Shown: positions 34,686 through 43,496, counted from the stretch's first letter. The stretch is DNA of 64,000 nt from Qipengyuania flava (GCF_011762005.1 NZ_JAASQU010000002.1:496001-560000); one strand, 5' to 3'. The notes: generated by a model not told the origin, from the letters alone. Made by a program: numbers and translations.

Positions 34686-35602
34686 GGTTCGCGATGAAAG
34701 CAGCAATCGTTCTGCTGGCGCTGGTGCTGGTGGCCGGGGGCGGATTGTGGCTGGCGGTGCGCAACAACGGCCCTGCGGTTCTCGACGCACTGGACCGCGT
34801 GACCGGCGGCACGCGTGGGGTCGAATTGGTCGCAAAAGCCCGGTACGGCACGCACCCTGCCCAGAAATTGCGCATCTACCGTCCGGATGGTTACGACGAT
34901 TCGCAGCCGTTGCCCGTCCTGTTGTTCGTCCATGGCGGCAGTTGGAGCTGGGGCGATCCCGACGATTACAATTTCATCGCGCGCGCCTTTGCGCCCGCAG
35001 GCTTCGTCGTGGTGCTGGCCGGATACCGGCTGGGCGAAGATGGCCGCTACCCCGCCATGCTCGAGGATACGGCAGCGGCGATCGTCGAATCCGCCCGGTT
35101 GGCCCCCCAATTCGGTGGTGATTCGGCGCGGATCGTGCTCGCGGGCCATTCGGCCGGGGCTTACGACGTGGTCCAGGTCGCGCTGGAGGAACGCTGGCTG
35201 GCAGCAAGCGGCTTGCAACCTGCCGGAGTGATCGGCCTGTCGGGCCCGTACGATTTCTACCCGTTCGACAAGCCGTCCAGCGAAGCGGCCTTCGGTTCGG
35301 TCGGGGCGGGCGCCGAAAGCCAGCCGATCAACCACGCCCGCGCCGACGCGCCGCCGATGCTGCTGGTTCACGGCGAGGACGACGCGCTGGTGAAACCGCG
35401 CAATTCGCGCGCCCTGGCGGCAGCTTTGGGCGATGCCGGGGCGCCGGTGGAAACGAAATTCTATCCCGGCTTCGATCACAATGCGCCGCTGATCTCTCTG
35501 GCCAGCCCGTGGCGCCGGTCGCGCGAGGTGGATGATGCCATGATCGCCTTCGCACGCAGGGTGACCACGGTTTCAGTTCCGGTTCAGCAGGCAACCGACT
35601 AA
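34682..35602 (+). CDS. Alpha/beta hydrolase fold protein (BD-FAE/carboxylesterase-like)
   Basis: A 306-residue hydrolase overlapping the APP1 gene by ATGA; an in-frame ATG at 34694 with a better-looking signal is possible. An N-terminal hydrophobic segment (MKAAIVLLALVLVAGGGLWLAV) predicts export or anchoring. The oxyanion-hole motif FVHGGSW is at 83-88, the nucleophile GHSAGAY at 155-161 (Ser157), Asp234 in HGEDDALV and His266 in GFDHNAP, a complete triad. This is the esterase/lipase subclass with an HGG oxyanion hole. Its coupling to the phosphatidate phosphatase suggests action on a lipid ester, which is inference. Confidence 0.86.
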   Translation: MRFAMKAAIVLLALVLVAGGGLWLAVRNNGPAVLDALDRVTGGTRGVELVAKARYGTHPAQKLRIYRPDGYDDSQPLPVLLFVHGGSWSWGDPDDYNFIARAFAPAGFVVVLAGYRLGEDGRYPAMLEDTAAAIVESARLAPQFGGDSARIVLAGHSAGAYDVVQVALEERWLAASGLQPAGVIGLSGPYDFYPFDKPSSEAAFGSVGAGAESQPINHARADAPPMLLVHGEDDALVKPRNSRALAAALGDAGAPVETKFYPGFDHNAPLISLASPWRRSREVDDAMIAFARRVTTVSVPVQQATD

Positions 35603-35612
35603 GCTCCCCGCG

Positions 35613-36992
35613 ATGCGCTATCTTGCCCGCCTGTTCGCAATCCTCGCAGCGGCCATGCTCGCGGCCCAGCCGGTCGCTGCGCAGTCGATCCTGCGCGATG
35701 CCGAGACCGAGGCCTTCCTCGACGAAATATCGGCCCCGCTGGTCGAGGCCGCCGGGCTCGAGCCCGAGAATGTCGACATCGTGCTGATCAATGATCCGTC
35801 CATCAACGCCTTCGTGGCGGGTGGGCAGATCGTCTATATCCATTCGGGACTGATCGACGCCGCCGACACGGCCGAGGAAGTGCAGGGTGTGATCGCGCAC
35901 GAGCTGGGGCACATCACCGGCGGGCATATCCTGCGCTACGGCGAAGGGATGGCAAGCGCTTCGCGCATTTCGCTGCTCTCGCTGATTGCGGGGATCGGGG
36001 CCGCGCTCGCCGGCGCGGGCGAAGCCGCGATGGGCATCATGGCCGCCGGGCAGCAGGCCGCCATGGGCAAGTTCCTCGCCTTCAGCCGCACGCAGGAATC
36101 CTCCGCCGATTTCGCGGGTGCCGAATACTTGTCCAAGGCAGGCATTTCCGGGCGCGGTTCGCTGGCCTTCTTCGGCAAGCTGCTCAATCAGGAATATCGC
36201 TATGGTTACAGCCAGAGCGACGAGGCCGGCTTCTATCGCACCCACCCGCTGTCGGGCGATCGCATCTCCGCGCTACGCGAGGTCTATGAGAAGGACCCCG
36301 CCTGGGACCGCCCGGCCAATGCCCGCAATCAAGCCAATTTCGAGCGCGTGAAGGCCAAGCTGGTGGGCTATATCGCCAAGCCTTCAGCCACGCTGCGCGA
36401 CTATCCGGAAAGCGACCGCACCGTACCCGCGCTCTATGCGCGCGCCTATGCCTATCACCAGAACGCGCGAGTCGATCGCGCGCTCGATGCCGCCGACCAA
36501 TTGCTCGCGAAGGATCCCGACGATCCCTATTTCCTCGAACTCAAGGGACAGGTGCTGCTGGAGTCGGGCCGCCCGCTCGAAGCGCTCGAGCCGTTGCGTC
36601 GCGCTACCGCGCTGACCAACGCCGAACCGCTTATCGCCAGCCTCTTCGGCCATGCGCTGATCGCCACCGAGGACGACGCCAATTTCGCGGAGGCCGAACG
36701 CGTGCTGCGCGCCGCGGTCGGGCGCGACCGGCGCAACCCGTTCGCCTGGTACCAGCTCGGCGTGGTCTATGCCGCGCGCGGCGATACCCCGCGGGCGCGG
36801 CTGGCTTCAGCAGAACAGCAGGTGATGAGCGGGCAGTACGGGCTCGCCCTGCGCAGCGCGCAGGCGGCCGAGCACGGACTGGAGAGGGGCACGCCAGACT
36901 GGATTCGCGCGCAAGACATCGGCATGCAGGCGCGTGCATTGCTCGAACGGCAGTGCGAAATGGAACGCGGACGCAATTGCGCGCCCGGCTAG
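35613..36992 (+). CDS. M48 family metalloprotease with TPR repeats, BepA/YfgC-like
   Basis: A 459-residue periplasmic protease with a Sec signal (MRYLARLFAILAAAMLAAQPVAAQ). The zinc motif HELGH is at 96-100 in GVIAHELGHITGGH, and ESSADFAGAEYL supplies the third ligand about 65 residues later. The C-terminal 200 residues are helical TPR repeats (ARVDRALDAADQLLAKDPDDPYFLELKGQVLLESGRPLEALEPLRRA). This arrangement is that of BepA, which degrades stalled outer-membrane proteins and assists LptD assembly. It starts ten bases after the esterase gene and is followed 16 bases later by a DsbA-like gene, a fitting pair for envelope quality control. Confidence 0.93.
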   Translation: MRYLARLFAILAAAMLAAQPVAAQSILRDAETEAFLDEISAPLVEAAGLEPENVDIVLINDPSINAFVAGGQIVYIHSGLIDAADTAEEVQGVIAHELGHITGGHILRYGEGMASASRISLLSLIAGIGAALAGAGEAAMGIMAAGQQAAMGKFLAFSRTQESSADFAGAEYLSKAGISGRGSLAFFGKLLNQEYRYGYSQSDEAGFYRTHPLSGDRISALREVYEKDPAWDRPANARNQANFERVKAKLVGYIAKPSATLRDYPESDRTVPALYARAYAYHQNARVDRALDAADQLLAKDPDDPYFLELKGQVLLESGRPLEALEPLRRATALTNAEPLIASLFGHALIATEDDANFAEAERVLRAAVGRDRRNPFAWYQLGVVYAARGDTPRARLASAEQQVMSGQYGLALRSAQAAEHGLERGTPDWIRAQDIGMQARALLERQCEMERGRNCAPG

Positions 36993-37008
36993 CTGACCGA
37001 AGGATCCC

Positions 37009-37689
37009 ATGAGACAACACCTGCTGACCGCGCTGATCGCGCTGGCCTTCGGCTTCGTCGGCGCCGGGCTGTGGTCGCTGTCCGGCCTCGGACACGGCCA
37101 GACGCGCGAATATCTGGTCGCCAATCCGCAGATCCTATCGGAGATGAGCGAGGCCTATCAGCGCAGTGAGAGCGAAGGCCGCCTGGCGCGCGTTGCCGAC
37201 GAGGTGACCGAGGCCTTCCCCGGGGCCGTGCTCGGCAATCCCGAAGGCAGCCGCGTGCTCGTCAAGTTCACCGATTACGGCTGCACCTATTGTCGCCAGT
37301 CGATCGCGGCGATCGATCAGCTCATCGCAGAGGATCCCGAGCTCAGGGTTGTGGTGCGCGAATGGCCGATCTTCGACGGAAGCGAGCAGGCCGCACGCAT
37401 GGCGCTGGCCGCCGCCAAGCAGGGCAAGTATCCCGCTTTCTACCACGCGATGTTCGAGCTCGGGACGCCAAGCGATGCCAATATCACGCGCGCGGCTCAA
37501 ATCGCCGAGCTCGATGTCGACGCTGCGCGCACCTACGCCGCCTCCGACGAGGCCACCGGCGAGCTGGCGCGCAATATGGCGCTCGCACGCAGCCTCCAGT
37601 TCACCGGTACGCCGAGCTGGGTGGCCGGCGACGAGATCATCCAGGGCCTCGTCCCGGTCGAACGGCTCGCCGAAGCGATCGCGGGCTAG
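37009..37689 (+). CDS. DsbA family thiol oxidoreductase
   Basis: A 226-residue protein with an N-terminal signal or anchor (LLTALIALAFGFVGAGLWSL). The thioredoxin-fold active site is GCTYC (residues 91-95) in VLVKFTDYGCTYCRQSI, with the cis-proline in FTGTPSWV. A helical N-terminal region of about 40 residues (QILSEMSEAYQRSESEGRLARVADEV) is the kind seen in ScsC or Com1-like DsbA proteins that oligomerise. It probably oxidises or isomerises disulfides in the periplasm. It follows the M48-TPR protease gene by 16 bases. Confidence 0.9.
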   Translation: MRQHLLTALIALAFGFVGAGLWSLSGLGHGQTREYLVANPQILSEMSEAYQRSESEGRLARVADEVTEAFPGAVLGNPEGSRVLVKFTDYGCTYCRQSIAAIDQLIAEDPELRVVVREWPIFDGSEQAARMALAAAKQGKYPAFYHAMFELGTPSDANITRAAQIAELDVDAARTYAASDEATGELARNMALARSLQFTGTPSWVAGDEIIQGLVPVERLAEAIAG

Positions 37690-37692
37690 GCC

Positions 37693-38304
37693 CTATTCCT
37701 GCTCGAGCGCCTTGGCATAGGCCGAGGCGAGTGGTCGCGCCATGACGCGGCGCACCATCGGTTCGAAGAACTCGAGCGGCTCGCTGACATAATCGGGATC
37801 GAAGGCCGACTGGTCGTATTTCTCGCAGAATTCGCGGCAGGCCTCGAAATGCGGATGGTCGGCGAACTTGTCGCGCGCGTTCTGATCCATGCCGAGGAAG
37901 TGGAAATAGTAATAGCCCTGGAAGGCGCCGTGGTTCTGGCAGATCCAGTGCACTTCCTCGCTGACGAAGGGCTTGATGATCGAGGCAGCCACCTCGGGGT
38001 GGTTGTAGCTGCCCAGCGTGTCGCCAATGTCGTGCAGCAGCGCCATCACCACATATTGCTCGTCGCGCCCGTCGCGATGCGCGCGCGTTGCGGTTTGCAG
38101 CGAGTGTTCGAGACGATCGACCGGAAAGCCGCCGAAATCCCCGTCGAGCAGGCGGAGATGGTCAAGCACGCGGTCGGGCAGACCCTTGGCGAACGCGCGA
38201 TATTCGCCGCCGATGATCGCCCAGTCTTCTGCGGTACCCTGCTTCATCTCGCGGAACCGGGCGCGCTCTGCCCCGGTTTCGTGGATAGTCTCCTGCACGC
38301 CCAT
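37693..38304 (-). CDS. HD domain protein, PhnZ/TmpB-like
   Basis: A 203-residue HD-domain protein starting at the ATG at 38304 behind AGGGAG. The HD site is visible as LEHSLQTATRAHRDGRDEQYVVMALLHDIGD with His67, His91 and Asp92, and later NHGAFQGYYYFHFLG. The closest pattern I know is the group of mixed-valent di-iron oxygenases (PhnZ, TmpB, MIOX-like) that cleave organophosphonates or polyols, not the nucleotide phosphohydrolases. A conserved-looking Tyr35 in GGEYRAFA may match the substrate-gating tyrosine of PhnZ. No phosphonate gene lies nearby, so the substrate is unknown. Confidence 0.78.
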   Translation of the reverse strand: MGVQETIHETGAERARFREMKQGTAEDWAIIGGEYRAFAKGLPDRVLDHLRLLDGDFGGFPVDRLEHSLQTATRAHRDGRDEQYVVMALLHDIGDTLGSYNHPEVAASIIKPFVSEEVHWICQNHGAFQGYYYFHFLGMDQNARDKFADHPHFEACREFCEKYDQSAFDPDYVSEPLEFFEPMVRRVMARPLASAYAKALEQE

Positions 38305-38386
38305 CGCGTCTCTCCCTCGCTTCGGCTGTCAGGATCAGCGTAGCGGCTGGCGCAGTTCGTCGCAATTGCGCTAGAGAGCATGGCCT

Positions 38387-39616
38387 ATGGCCGTTCTGCC
38401 GATCCGTCCCACGCCGTTCTTCGCCAATAAGAACCAGGCGTTCTGGAACCTCCAGCTGGCAGGCTGGGGCGGGGCGACGCTGCTTCGTGCCATGTCAGCG
38501 CTGGCCAATGGGCAATCGCCCGACCGGCTGGTGATCATCCTCATCGCCACCATCACCGGCTTCTCGCTCAGCCTCATCCTCGCGGTGATCTACGGCCAGG
38601 TAATCCGCCAGCGGCCACTGGTCACCTGGGGCTCGACGGCGCTGGTGCTGGCGCTGGCGACCGGCGTCTATGCCTTCATCGACAGCTGGGTGCTGCAAGT
38701 CGCGGGCGCAGCGACCGATGGCAATTTCGCCAGCCTGTTCGTCGGCATCTACTTCATCGACCTCGTGCTGCTCGGCGCGTGGTCGGCGCTCTATTACGCG
38801 ATTAATTTCTTCCTCCAGGTGGAAGAACAGGCGGATCGGCTCGAACGGCTCGAAGCGCAAGCGACCAGCGCGCAACTTGCAATGCTGCGTTACCAGCTCA
38901 ACCCGCATTTCCTGTTCAACACGCTCAATTCGATCAGCACGCTGGTGCTGCTCAAGCAAAGCGAGACGGCCAATGCGATGCTAACTCGCTTGTCGAGCTT
39001 CCTGCGGCATACGCTGGTCACCCAGCCCGGCGGCAAGGTGACCGTGGCGCAGGAAATGGAGACGCTGCAGCTCTATCTCGGCATCGAGCAGATGCGCTTC
39101 GAGGAGCGGCTGCGCTCGGATTTCCGGGTCGAGCCCGATGCCGCAAAGGCGCAGCTTCCCGCCATGCTGCTGCAGCCGCTGGTCGAGAATGCGATCAAAT
39201 ACGGCGTCAGCCCGCAGGAAGAAGGGGCCGAGATCGCGATCGTCGCCCAAGTCGTCGGGCCGCGCCTGCGCGTGACCGTCTCCGATACCGGGCCGGGCAT
39301 GACGATGAACAATATCGAAGCCGGGCTGCCGGCGGTGCGGCCGACGCATGCGCGGCGCGATTCGACCGGCGTCGGCCTGGCCAATATTCGCGACCGGCTG
39401 GCGCAGGCCTACGGTGAGGAACACCGCTTCGAGATCCGTTCGCCCGAGAGCGGTGGGTTCTCGGTATTGATCGAACTCCCCTTCGAAACCGAAGAGAGCG
39501 TCGCGTTAAGCGAAGCGACAGCCGAACCCGCTCAGGCCGCGCCGCCCAAGAAACCCTCGGCCCCCTCCGCCGTTGTCACCTCAACCCTCCCCCCGAAAGC
39601 ACACCAGACGACATGA
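38387..39616 (+). CDS. LytS-type sensor histidine kinase (HisKA_3/His_kinase family)
   Basis: A 409-residue membrane kinase. Four hydrophobic segments occupy residues of about 25-145, without a large external sensor domain. A coiled-coil-like linker (LQVEEQADRLERLEAQATSAQLAML) leads to the phosphoacceptor His174 in LNPHFLFNTLNSIS. The ATPase part has LVENAIKYG (N box), VSDTGPGM and GVGLANIRDRL. The last 40 residues are proline- and alanine-rich and disordered. It phosphorylates the LytTR regulator encoded next (ATGA overlap). Its signal is unknown. Confidence 0.93.
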   Translation: MAVLPIRPTPFFANKNQAFWNLQLAGWGGATLLRAMSALANGQSPDRLVIILIATITGFSLSLILAVIYGQVIRQRPLVTWGSTALVLALATGVYAFIDSWVLQVAGAATDGNFASLFVGIYFIDLVLLGAWSALYYAINFFLQVEEQADRLERLEAQATSAQLAMLRYQLNPHFLFNTLNSISTLVLLKQSETANAMLTRLSSFLRHTLVTQPGGKVTVAQEMETLQLYLGIEQMRFEERLRSDFRVEPDAAKAQLPAMLLQPLVENAIKYGVSPQEEGAEIAIVAQVVGPRLRVTVSDTGPGMTMNNIEAGLPAVRPTHARRDSTGVGLANIRDRLAQAYGEEHRFEIRSPESGGFSVLIELPFETEESVALSEATAEPAQAAPPKKPSAPSAVVTSTLPPKAHQTT

Positions 39617-40410
39617 CAATCCGGACCATCCTCGTCGACGACGAGAAACTCGCCATCCAGGGCCTCCAGCTCCGCCTCGAACCATTCGAGGACGTCGAGA
39701 TCATCGACACATGCCAGAACGGGCGCGAAGCGATCCGCGCGATCAAGACGCAGAAGCCCGACCTGGTGTTCCTCGACATCCAGATGCCCGGTTTCGACGG
39801 CTTTTCGGTCGTCCAGGGGGTGATGGAAATCGATCCGCCGCTGTTCGTCTTCGTCACCGCCTTCCAGGAACATGCGATCCGCGCCTTCGAAGCCAATGCG
39901 GTGAACTACCTGATGAAGCCCGTCGACGAGGACAAGCTTGCCGATACGATCGAGCGCGTGCGGCAGCGGCTCGCGGAGAAGAAATCCACTGAAGAGGCGG
40001 AAAAGCTCAAGAGCGTGTTGTCCGAAGTCGCTCCCGAAGCCGCCGAGAACCTCGCGGGCGAGGATCCCGAGGCCGCCAGCCGGTTCGAGAAGCTCATCAA
40101 TGTGAAGGACCGGGGACAGATCTTCCGCGTCGAGGTCGACACGATCGAGCATATCGAGGCCGCGGGCGACTACATGTGCATCTATACCGGCGACAACTCG
40201 CTGATCCTGCGCGAGACGATGAAGGATCTCGAACGCCGGCTCGACCCACGCAAGTTCCAGCGTGTCCATCGCTCGACCATCGTCAATCTCGACCAGGTCC
40301 GGCAAGTCAAGCCGCATACCAATGGCGAGTGCTTCCTCGTGCTCGATTCGGGCGCAGAGGTGAAGGTGTCTCGCAGCTATCGCGACGTGGTCGCGCGCTT
40401 CGTGCATTGA
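39613..40410 (+). CDS. LytTR family response regulator
   Basis: A 265-residue two-domain regulator overlapping its kinase gene by four bases. The receiver has the acidic pair Asp9-Asp10, the phosphorylation site Asp55 in LVFLDIQMPG, VTAFQEHAIRAFE and Lys107 in YLMKPVDE. An alanine- and glutamate-rich linker (about 120-155) leads to the LytTR DNA-binding domain: INVKDRGQIFRVEVDTIEHIEAAGDYMCIYT, LRETMKDLERRLDPRKFQRVHRSTIVNLDQV, VSRSYRDVVARF. Such regulators bind two tandem direct repeats. No target is evident in the window. Confidence 0.95.
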   Translation: MTIRTILVDDEKLAIQGLQLRLEPFEDVEIIDTCQNGREAIRAIKTQKPDLVFLDIQMPGFDGFSVVQGVMEIDPPLFVFVTAFQEHAIRAFEANAVNYLMKPVDEDKLADTIERVRQRLAEKKSTEEAEKLKSVLSEVAPEAAENLAGEDPEAASRFEKLINVKDRGQIFRVEVDTIEHIEAAGDYMCIYTGDNSLILRETMKDLERRLDPRKFQRVHRSTIVNLDQVRQVKPHTNGECFLVLDSGAEVKVSRSYRDVVARFVH

Positions 40411-40419
40411 CGCTCCTGG

Positions 40420-40501
40420 CAGTCATTGCGAGGAGCGCAGCGACGAAGCAATCCACACCGCGCTGGATTGCCGCGCGACCTCCGGTCGCTCGCAATGACT
40501 G
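40420..40501. repeat. Nested palindromic intergenic repeat (REP-like)
   Basis: An 82-base unit between the LytTR gene and nadC. The outer arms CAGTCATTGCGAG (40420-40432) and CTCGCAATGACTG (40489-40501) are perfect 13 bp complements. An inner pair GCAATCCA (40448-40455) and TGGATTGC (40464-40471) forms a second stem. GTCATTGCGAGnnnCGnAGCGACGAAGCAATCC is a widespread chromosomal repeat type. The right arm abuts AGGA, the nadC ribosome-binding site, so folding could affect nadC translation. Confidence 0.8.
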
Positions 40502-40511
40502 AGGATTCCGC

Positions 40512-41375
40512 GTGAGCGCATTCACCCTTCCCGGCTTCGATCTCGACACTTTCGTCCGCGATACGCTGGCGGAAGACCTCGGCGAAGGGCTGCCCGGCGG
40601 CGGACGCGATGTTACCAGCGAAAGCGTGATCCCGGTCGGGGCCCGCTTTGCGGGGGTCATGGATACGCGCGATACGATAGAGGTTGCCGGTCTCGGCGTG
40701 GCCGAAGCCTTCTTTCGCGCGCTGGATCCGGAGATGAGTATAGAGCTTCTGGTCGCAGACGGCGAAAGCGTCGCTGCAGGGACCGATCTGATGCGGCTCG
40801 AGGGCAATGCCCGCGCCATGCTGACCGCCGAACGCAGCGCCCTGAACACCGTCCAGCATCTCTCCGGCATCGCGACGATGGTGGCCGAATACGTGCGCGC
40901 GATGGACAATCCCGATTGCACGCTGCTCGACACGCGCAAGACGATACCCGGATTGCGCCAGCTCGAGAAATACGCGGTCCGCATGGGCGGCGGGTCGAAC
41001 CATCGCATGGGGCTGTGGGATGCGGCGATGATCAAGGACAACCACGTGCTGGTGGCCGGGTCGGTCGGCGAAGCGGTCCGGCGCGCGGTGGCGGCCGGGG
41101 TCAGCGACATCATTTGCGAAGTCGACCGGATCGACCAGATCGAACCCGCGCTCGCCGCGGGGGCCACCCGGCTGCTGCTCGACAATATGGAGCCCGACAT
41201 GCTGCGCGAGGCCGTTAACCTCGTCGCCGGGCGGGTACCCACCGAGGCCAGCGGGGGGATCAACCTCGATACGATTCGTGCCAAGGCCGCGACCGGGGTC
41301 GATTTCGTTTCGGTCGGCCGGCTTACGCAGAGCGCACCGGCAGCCGATATCGGTCTGGACTTTACCCCCCTCTAG
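40512..41375 (+). CDS. nadC: Nicotinate-nucleotide pyrophosphorylase (carboxylating)
   Basis: NadC makes nicotinate mononucleotide from quinolinate and PRPP in NAD synthesis. The 287-residue product starts at a GTG with GAGGA seven bases upstream. It shows AEDLGEG and GRDVTSES near the N-terminus, AERSALNTVQHLSGIAT, LDTRKTIPGLRQLEKYAVRMGGGSNHRMGLWD with the quinolinate-binding arginine and histidine residues, IKDNH, and ends EASGGINLDTIRAKAATGVDFVSVGRLTQS. Length and motifs are typical. It follows the REP-like repeat, and nadA/nadB are not in the window. Confidence 0.97.
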   Translation: MSAFTLPGFDLDTFVRDTLAEDLGEGLPGGGRDVTSESVIPVGARFAGVMDTRDTIEVAGLGVAEAFFRALDPEMSIELLVADGESVAAGTDLMRLEGNARAMLTAERSALNTVQHLSGIATMVAEYVRAMDNPDCTLLDTRKTIPGLRQLEKYAVRMGGGSNHRMGLWDAAMIKDNHVLVAGSVGEAVRRAVAAGVSDIICEVDRIDQIEPALAAGATRLLLDNMEPDMLREAVNLVAGRVPTEASGGINLDTIRAKAATGVDFVSVGRLTQSAPAADIGLDFTPL

Positions 41376-41413
41376 AATATGGGCAGTCTCCTTGCGCAAG
41401 GGGAGGATTTGCC

Positions 41414-41836
41414 GTGCGTCCACCGTCCATCGTCTGGTTCGAGCGCCTGTTCCTGCTCAGCCTCCTCATCGCATCGATCGCCATGGTGACGAGTTTCGAC
41501 ACGCTGGTCGCGCAGGTCGAAGCCGATCCCGCACTGGCCGGTCTGGGGTGGGGGCGCGGCGCAGTGATCGCGATCTCTGCAATCAGCCTGCTCCTTCCGC
41601 TGGTGCTGTGGTATTTCATCGCACGCCGCGCGAGTGCGTTCGCCAAATGGCTGCTGGTGCTGCTCACAGTGGCCGGATTGCTGTTCCTCGAGATCGACAT
41701 CGCGCGCATCACCGCGGCCGACACGCTCATGACATTGCTGGTCACGCTGCTGCAACTGGTCGCCATCGTCCTGCTGTTCCGCGCCGACGCGCGCGCATGG
41801 TTGGCGAGCGAGGATGTGGTGGATGGGACGCCTTAG
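41414..41836 (+). CDS. Small integral membrane protein of unknown function
   Basis: A 140-residue protein starting at a GTG with a strong ribosome-binding site (GGGGAGGA). Four hydrophobic helices are evident: FLLSLLIASIAMVTSF, VIAISAISLLLPLVLWYFIA, WLLVLLTVAGLLFLEI and LLVTLLQLVAIVLLFRA. The short termini are charged. The pattern suggests a simple inner-membrane protein. I recognise no motif. It overlaps the RNase T2 gene by 14 bases, so the two are translated together and may work as a pair, for example in export or membrane association of the nuclease. Confidence 0.75.
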   Translation: MRPPSIVWFERLFLLSLLIASIAMVTSFDTLVAQVEADPALAGLGWGRGAVIAISAISLLLPLVLWYFIARRASAFAKWLLVLLTVAGLLFLEIDIARITAADTLMTLLVTLLQLVAIVLLFRADARAWLASEDVVDGTP

Positions 41837-42533
41837 TCCCACGATTCCGCTGGCGCTTGCCGCCCTGCTGTCCGCGACACCGCTGGCAGCGCAGCATTAC
41901 CAATGCAGCATCCCACGCAGCGTCCAGGTCCCGCAGATCCGCCCGGACGCGCGGCCGCGGGTGCTGCCCGTTTCGGGTTATACACTGGCGCTGAGCTGGA
42001 GCCCCGAGTTCTGCAAGCCGCGCAAGGATCAGCCGCGACATGCCCGGCAGTGCGATGGGCGCGCAGGCATGTTCGGGCTGGTCGTTCACGGACTGTGGCC
42101 AGACAGCGCGCGCAGCTGGTCGCAATGGTGCCCCACCCGCCGCCAGCCCCAACCGCGCGAACTGGCGGCCAATATGTGCCTGTCCCCCTCGGCCGCGCTG
42201 CTGGCACGGCAATGGGCGAAGCATGGCGCCTGCATGGCTCGCAAGCCCGCGACCTATTTCAAGGTAATGCGGATCCTGTGGGAAGGGCTACGCATTCCCG
42301 ATTACGACCGCGTCAGCCGCGAGGATCGACTGACCGCGGGAACGATCCGCACGCGTTTCGTCGATGCGAATCCCGGGTGGTCGCGCGAAGCGGTAGGGGT
42401 CAAGCTCAATGCGCGTGGCTGGCTGCAGGAATTGCGCCTGTGCTACGACAGGCGCTTCATGCCCACCGCCTGCGACCGGACGCGCCACGGCGCACGCGAC
42501 AGCGTGCCGGCGAAGATCTGGCGAGGGCTTTAG
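41823..42533 (+). CDS. Ribonuclease T2 family protein, secreted
   Basis: A 236-residue enzyme from the ATG at 41823 (another in-frame ATG at 41814). The Sec signal is MGRLSPTIPLALAALLSATPLAAQ. It has the entry motif YTLALSWSPEFC and the first catalytic segment VVHGLWPD (His89). The second is QWAKHGAC (His134). In active T2 enzymes the second segment is E-W-x-K-H-G; here the glutamate position is Gln130. Cysteines typical of the fold (64, 77, 103, 119, 137) are present. It should be periplasmic or secreted and cleave RNA, possibly with reduced activity because of the Gln. Confidence 0.9.
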   Translation: MGRLSPTIPLALAALLSATPLAAQHYQCSIPRSVQVPQIRPDARPRVLPVSGYTLALSWSPEFCKPRKDQPRHARQCDGRAGMFGLVVHGLWPDSARSWSQWCPTRRQPQPRELAANMCLSPSAALLARQWAKHGACMARKPATYFKVMRILWEGLRIPDYDRVSREDRLTAGTIRTRFVDANPGWSREAVGVKLNARGWLQELRLCYDRRFMPTACDRTRHGARDSVPAKIWRGL

Positions 42534-42550
42534 GTCGGCTTCTGGAGAGC

Positions 42551-43006
42551 TCAGCGCCGCGCCCTGAAGAACGCCTGCAACAGTTCCGCGGCCCTGCCCT
42601 CACCCATGCCCGAATAGACCTCGGGCCGGTGCAGGCACTGCGGCTGCTCGAAGACGCGCGCGCCATGCTCGACTGCGCCGCCCTTGGGATCGCTCGCAGC
42701 GTAATAGAGCTTGCCGATCCGTGCATGGACAATCGCCCCCGCGCACATGGCGCAGGGTTCGAGCGTGACCCACAATTCGCAATCGGTCAGCCGTTCGTCG
42801 CCCAGGGTTTCGGCGGCGCGCCGAATCGCAAGGATCTCCGCATGCGCGGTCGGATCGTGATGCTCGCGCGGGCCATTGTGCGCTTCGGCGATTACCTCGC
42901 TCCCACGCGTGACCACCGCGCCCACGGGCACTTCGCCCAGCGCCGCCGCCTGCGCGGCAAGCGCAAGGGCGCGATCCATGGGTTGCGGAAGGGTCCAACT
43001 GGCCAT
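42551..43006 (-). CDS. tadA: tRNA-specific adenosine-34 deaminase
   Basis: TadA converts A34 to inosine in tRNA-Arg(ACG). The 151-residue zinc deaminase has DPTAHAEILAIRRA (His55, catalytic Glu57) and LEPCAMCAGAIVHARIG (Cys85, Cys88), then YYAASDPKGGAVEHG, the segment typical of TadA. Basic C-terminal residues FFRARR contact tRNA. The family also includes guanine deaminases, but these motifs favour TadA. It lies convergent to the RNase T2 gene with 17 bases between. Confidence 0.93.
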   Translation of the reverse strand: MASWTLPQPMDRALALAAQAAALGEVPVGAVVTRGSEVIAEAHNGPREHHDPTAHAEILAIRRAAETLGDERLTDCELWVTLEPCAMCAGAIVHARIGKLYYAASDPKGGAVEHGARVFEQPQCLHRPEVYSGMGEGRAAELLQAFFRARR

Positions 43007-43049
43007 ATCCGCACGGCGCTAGCCCCCGGGAGGCGCGGGTGCAACGTGC

Positions 43050-43078
43050 TTGACGATTCGCAAGCCCGCCGCTATGCG
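43050..43078 (+). promoter_or_regulatory. Candidate promoter of rpmB
   Basis: TTGACG (43050-43055) and TATGCG (43073-43078) are 17 bases apart, a good match to a housekeeping promoter. It lies about 85 bases before the rpmB start. A leader of about 78 bases would remain. Confidence 0.45.
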
Positions 43079-43162
43079 CGCCGCTTTCCGGGATAACACG
43101 AGCCCCCGACCCGCACCGGCGGCCAAGGGAACTCGCCCAGCCATTCGAACGAGAGACGTATC

Positions 43163-43453
43163 ATGTCGCGCATTTGCGAACTCACCGGCAAGGGTCGCCA
43201 GGTCGGCCACAATGTGAGCCACGCCAACAACAAGACCAAGCGGGTCTTCCTGCCGAACCTGCAGAACGTCACGCTGCTGAGCGAAAAGCTCGATCGCAGC
43301 TTCAAGTTCCGCGTGTCGACGCATGGCCTGCGCTCGGTCGAGCACAATGGCGGCCTCGACAACTGGCTGCTCAAGACCAGCGACGACAAGCTGTCGGCCA
43401 ACGCGCTCAAGGTGAAGCGCGAGCTGAAGAAGGCGAACGCCGCAGCCGCATAA
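43163..43453 (+). CDS. rpmB: 50S ribosomal protein L28
   Basis: A 96-residue basic ribosomal protein. It begins [34 protein letters not shown], the family signature at the N-terminus, and has [20 protein letters not shown] and a lysine/alanine-rich end. The slightly extended C-terminus is usual for alphaproteobacteria. The gene stands alone, with its own promoter candidate upstream and a strong hairpin terminator downstream. Confidence 0.97.
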   Translation: MSRICELTGKGRQVGHNVSHANNKTKRVFLPNLQNVTLLSEKLDRSFKFRVSTHGLRSVEHNGGLDNWLLKTSDDKLSANALKVKRELKKANAAAA

Positions 43454-43496
43454 GACGTGCTGGCGCTGCGGCGCCACGGCACCTGCGGTTTCGAAG

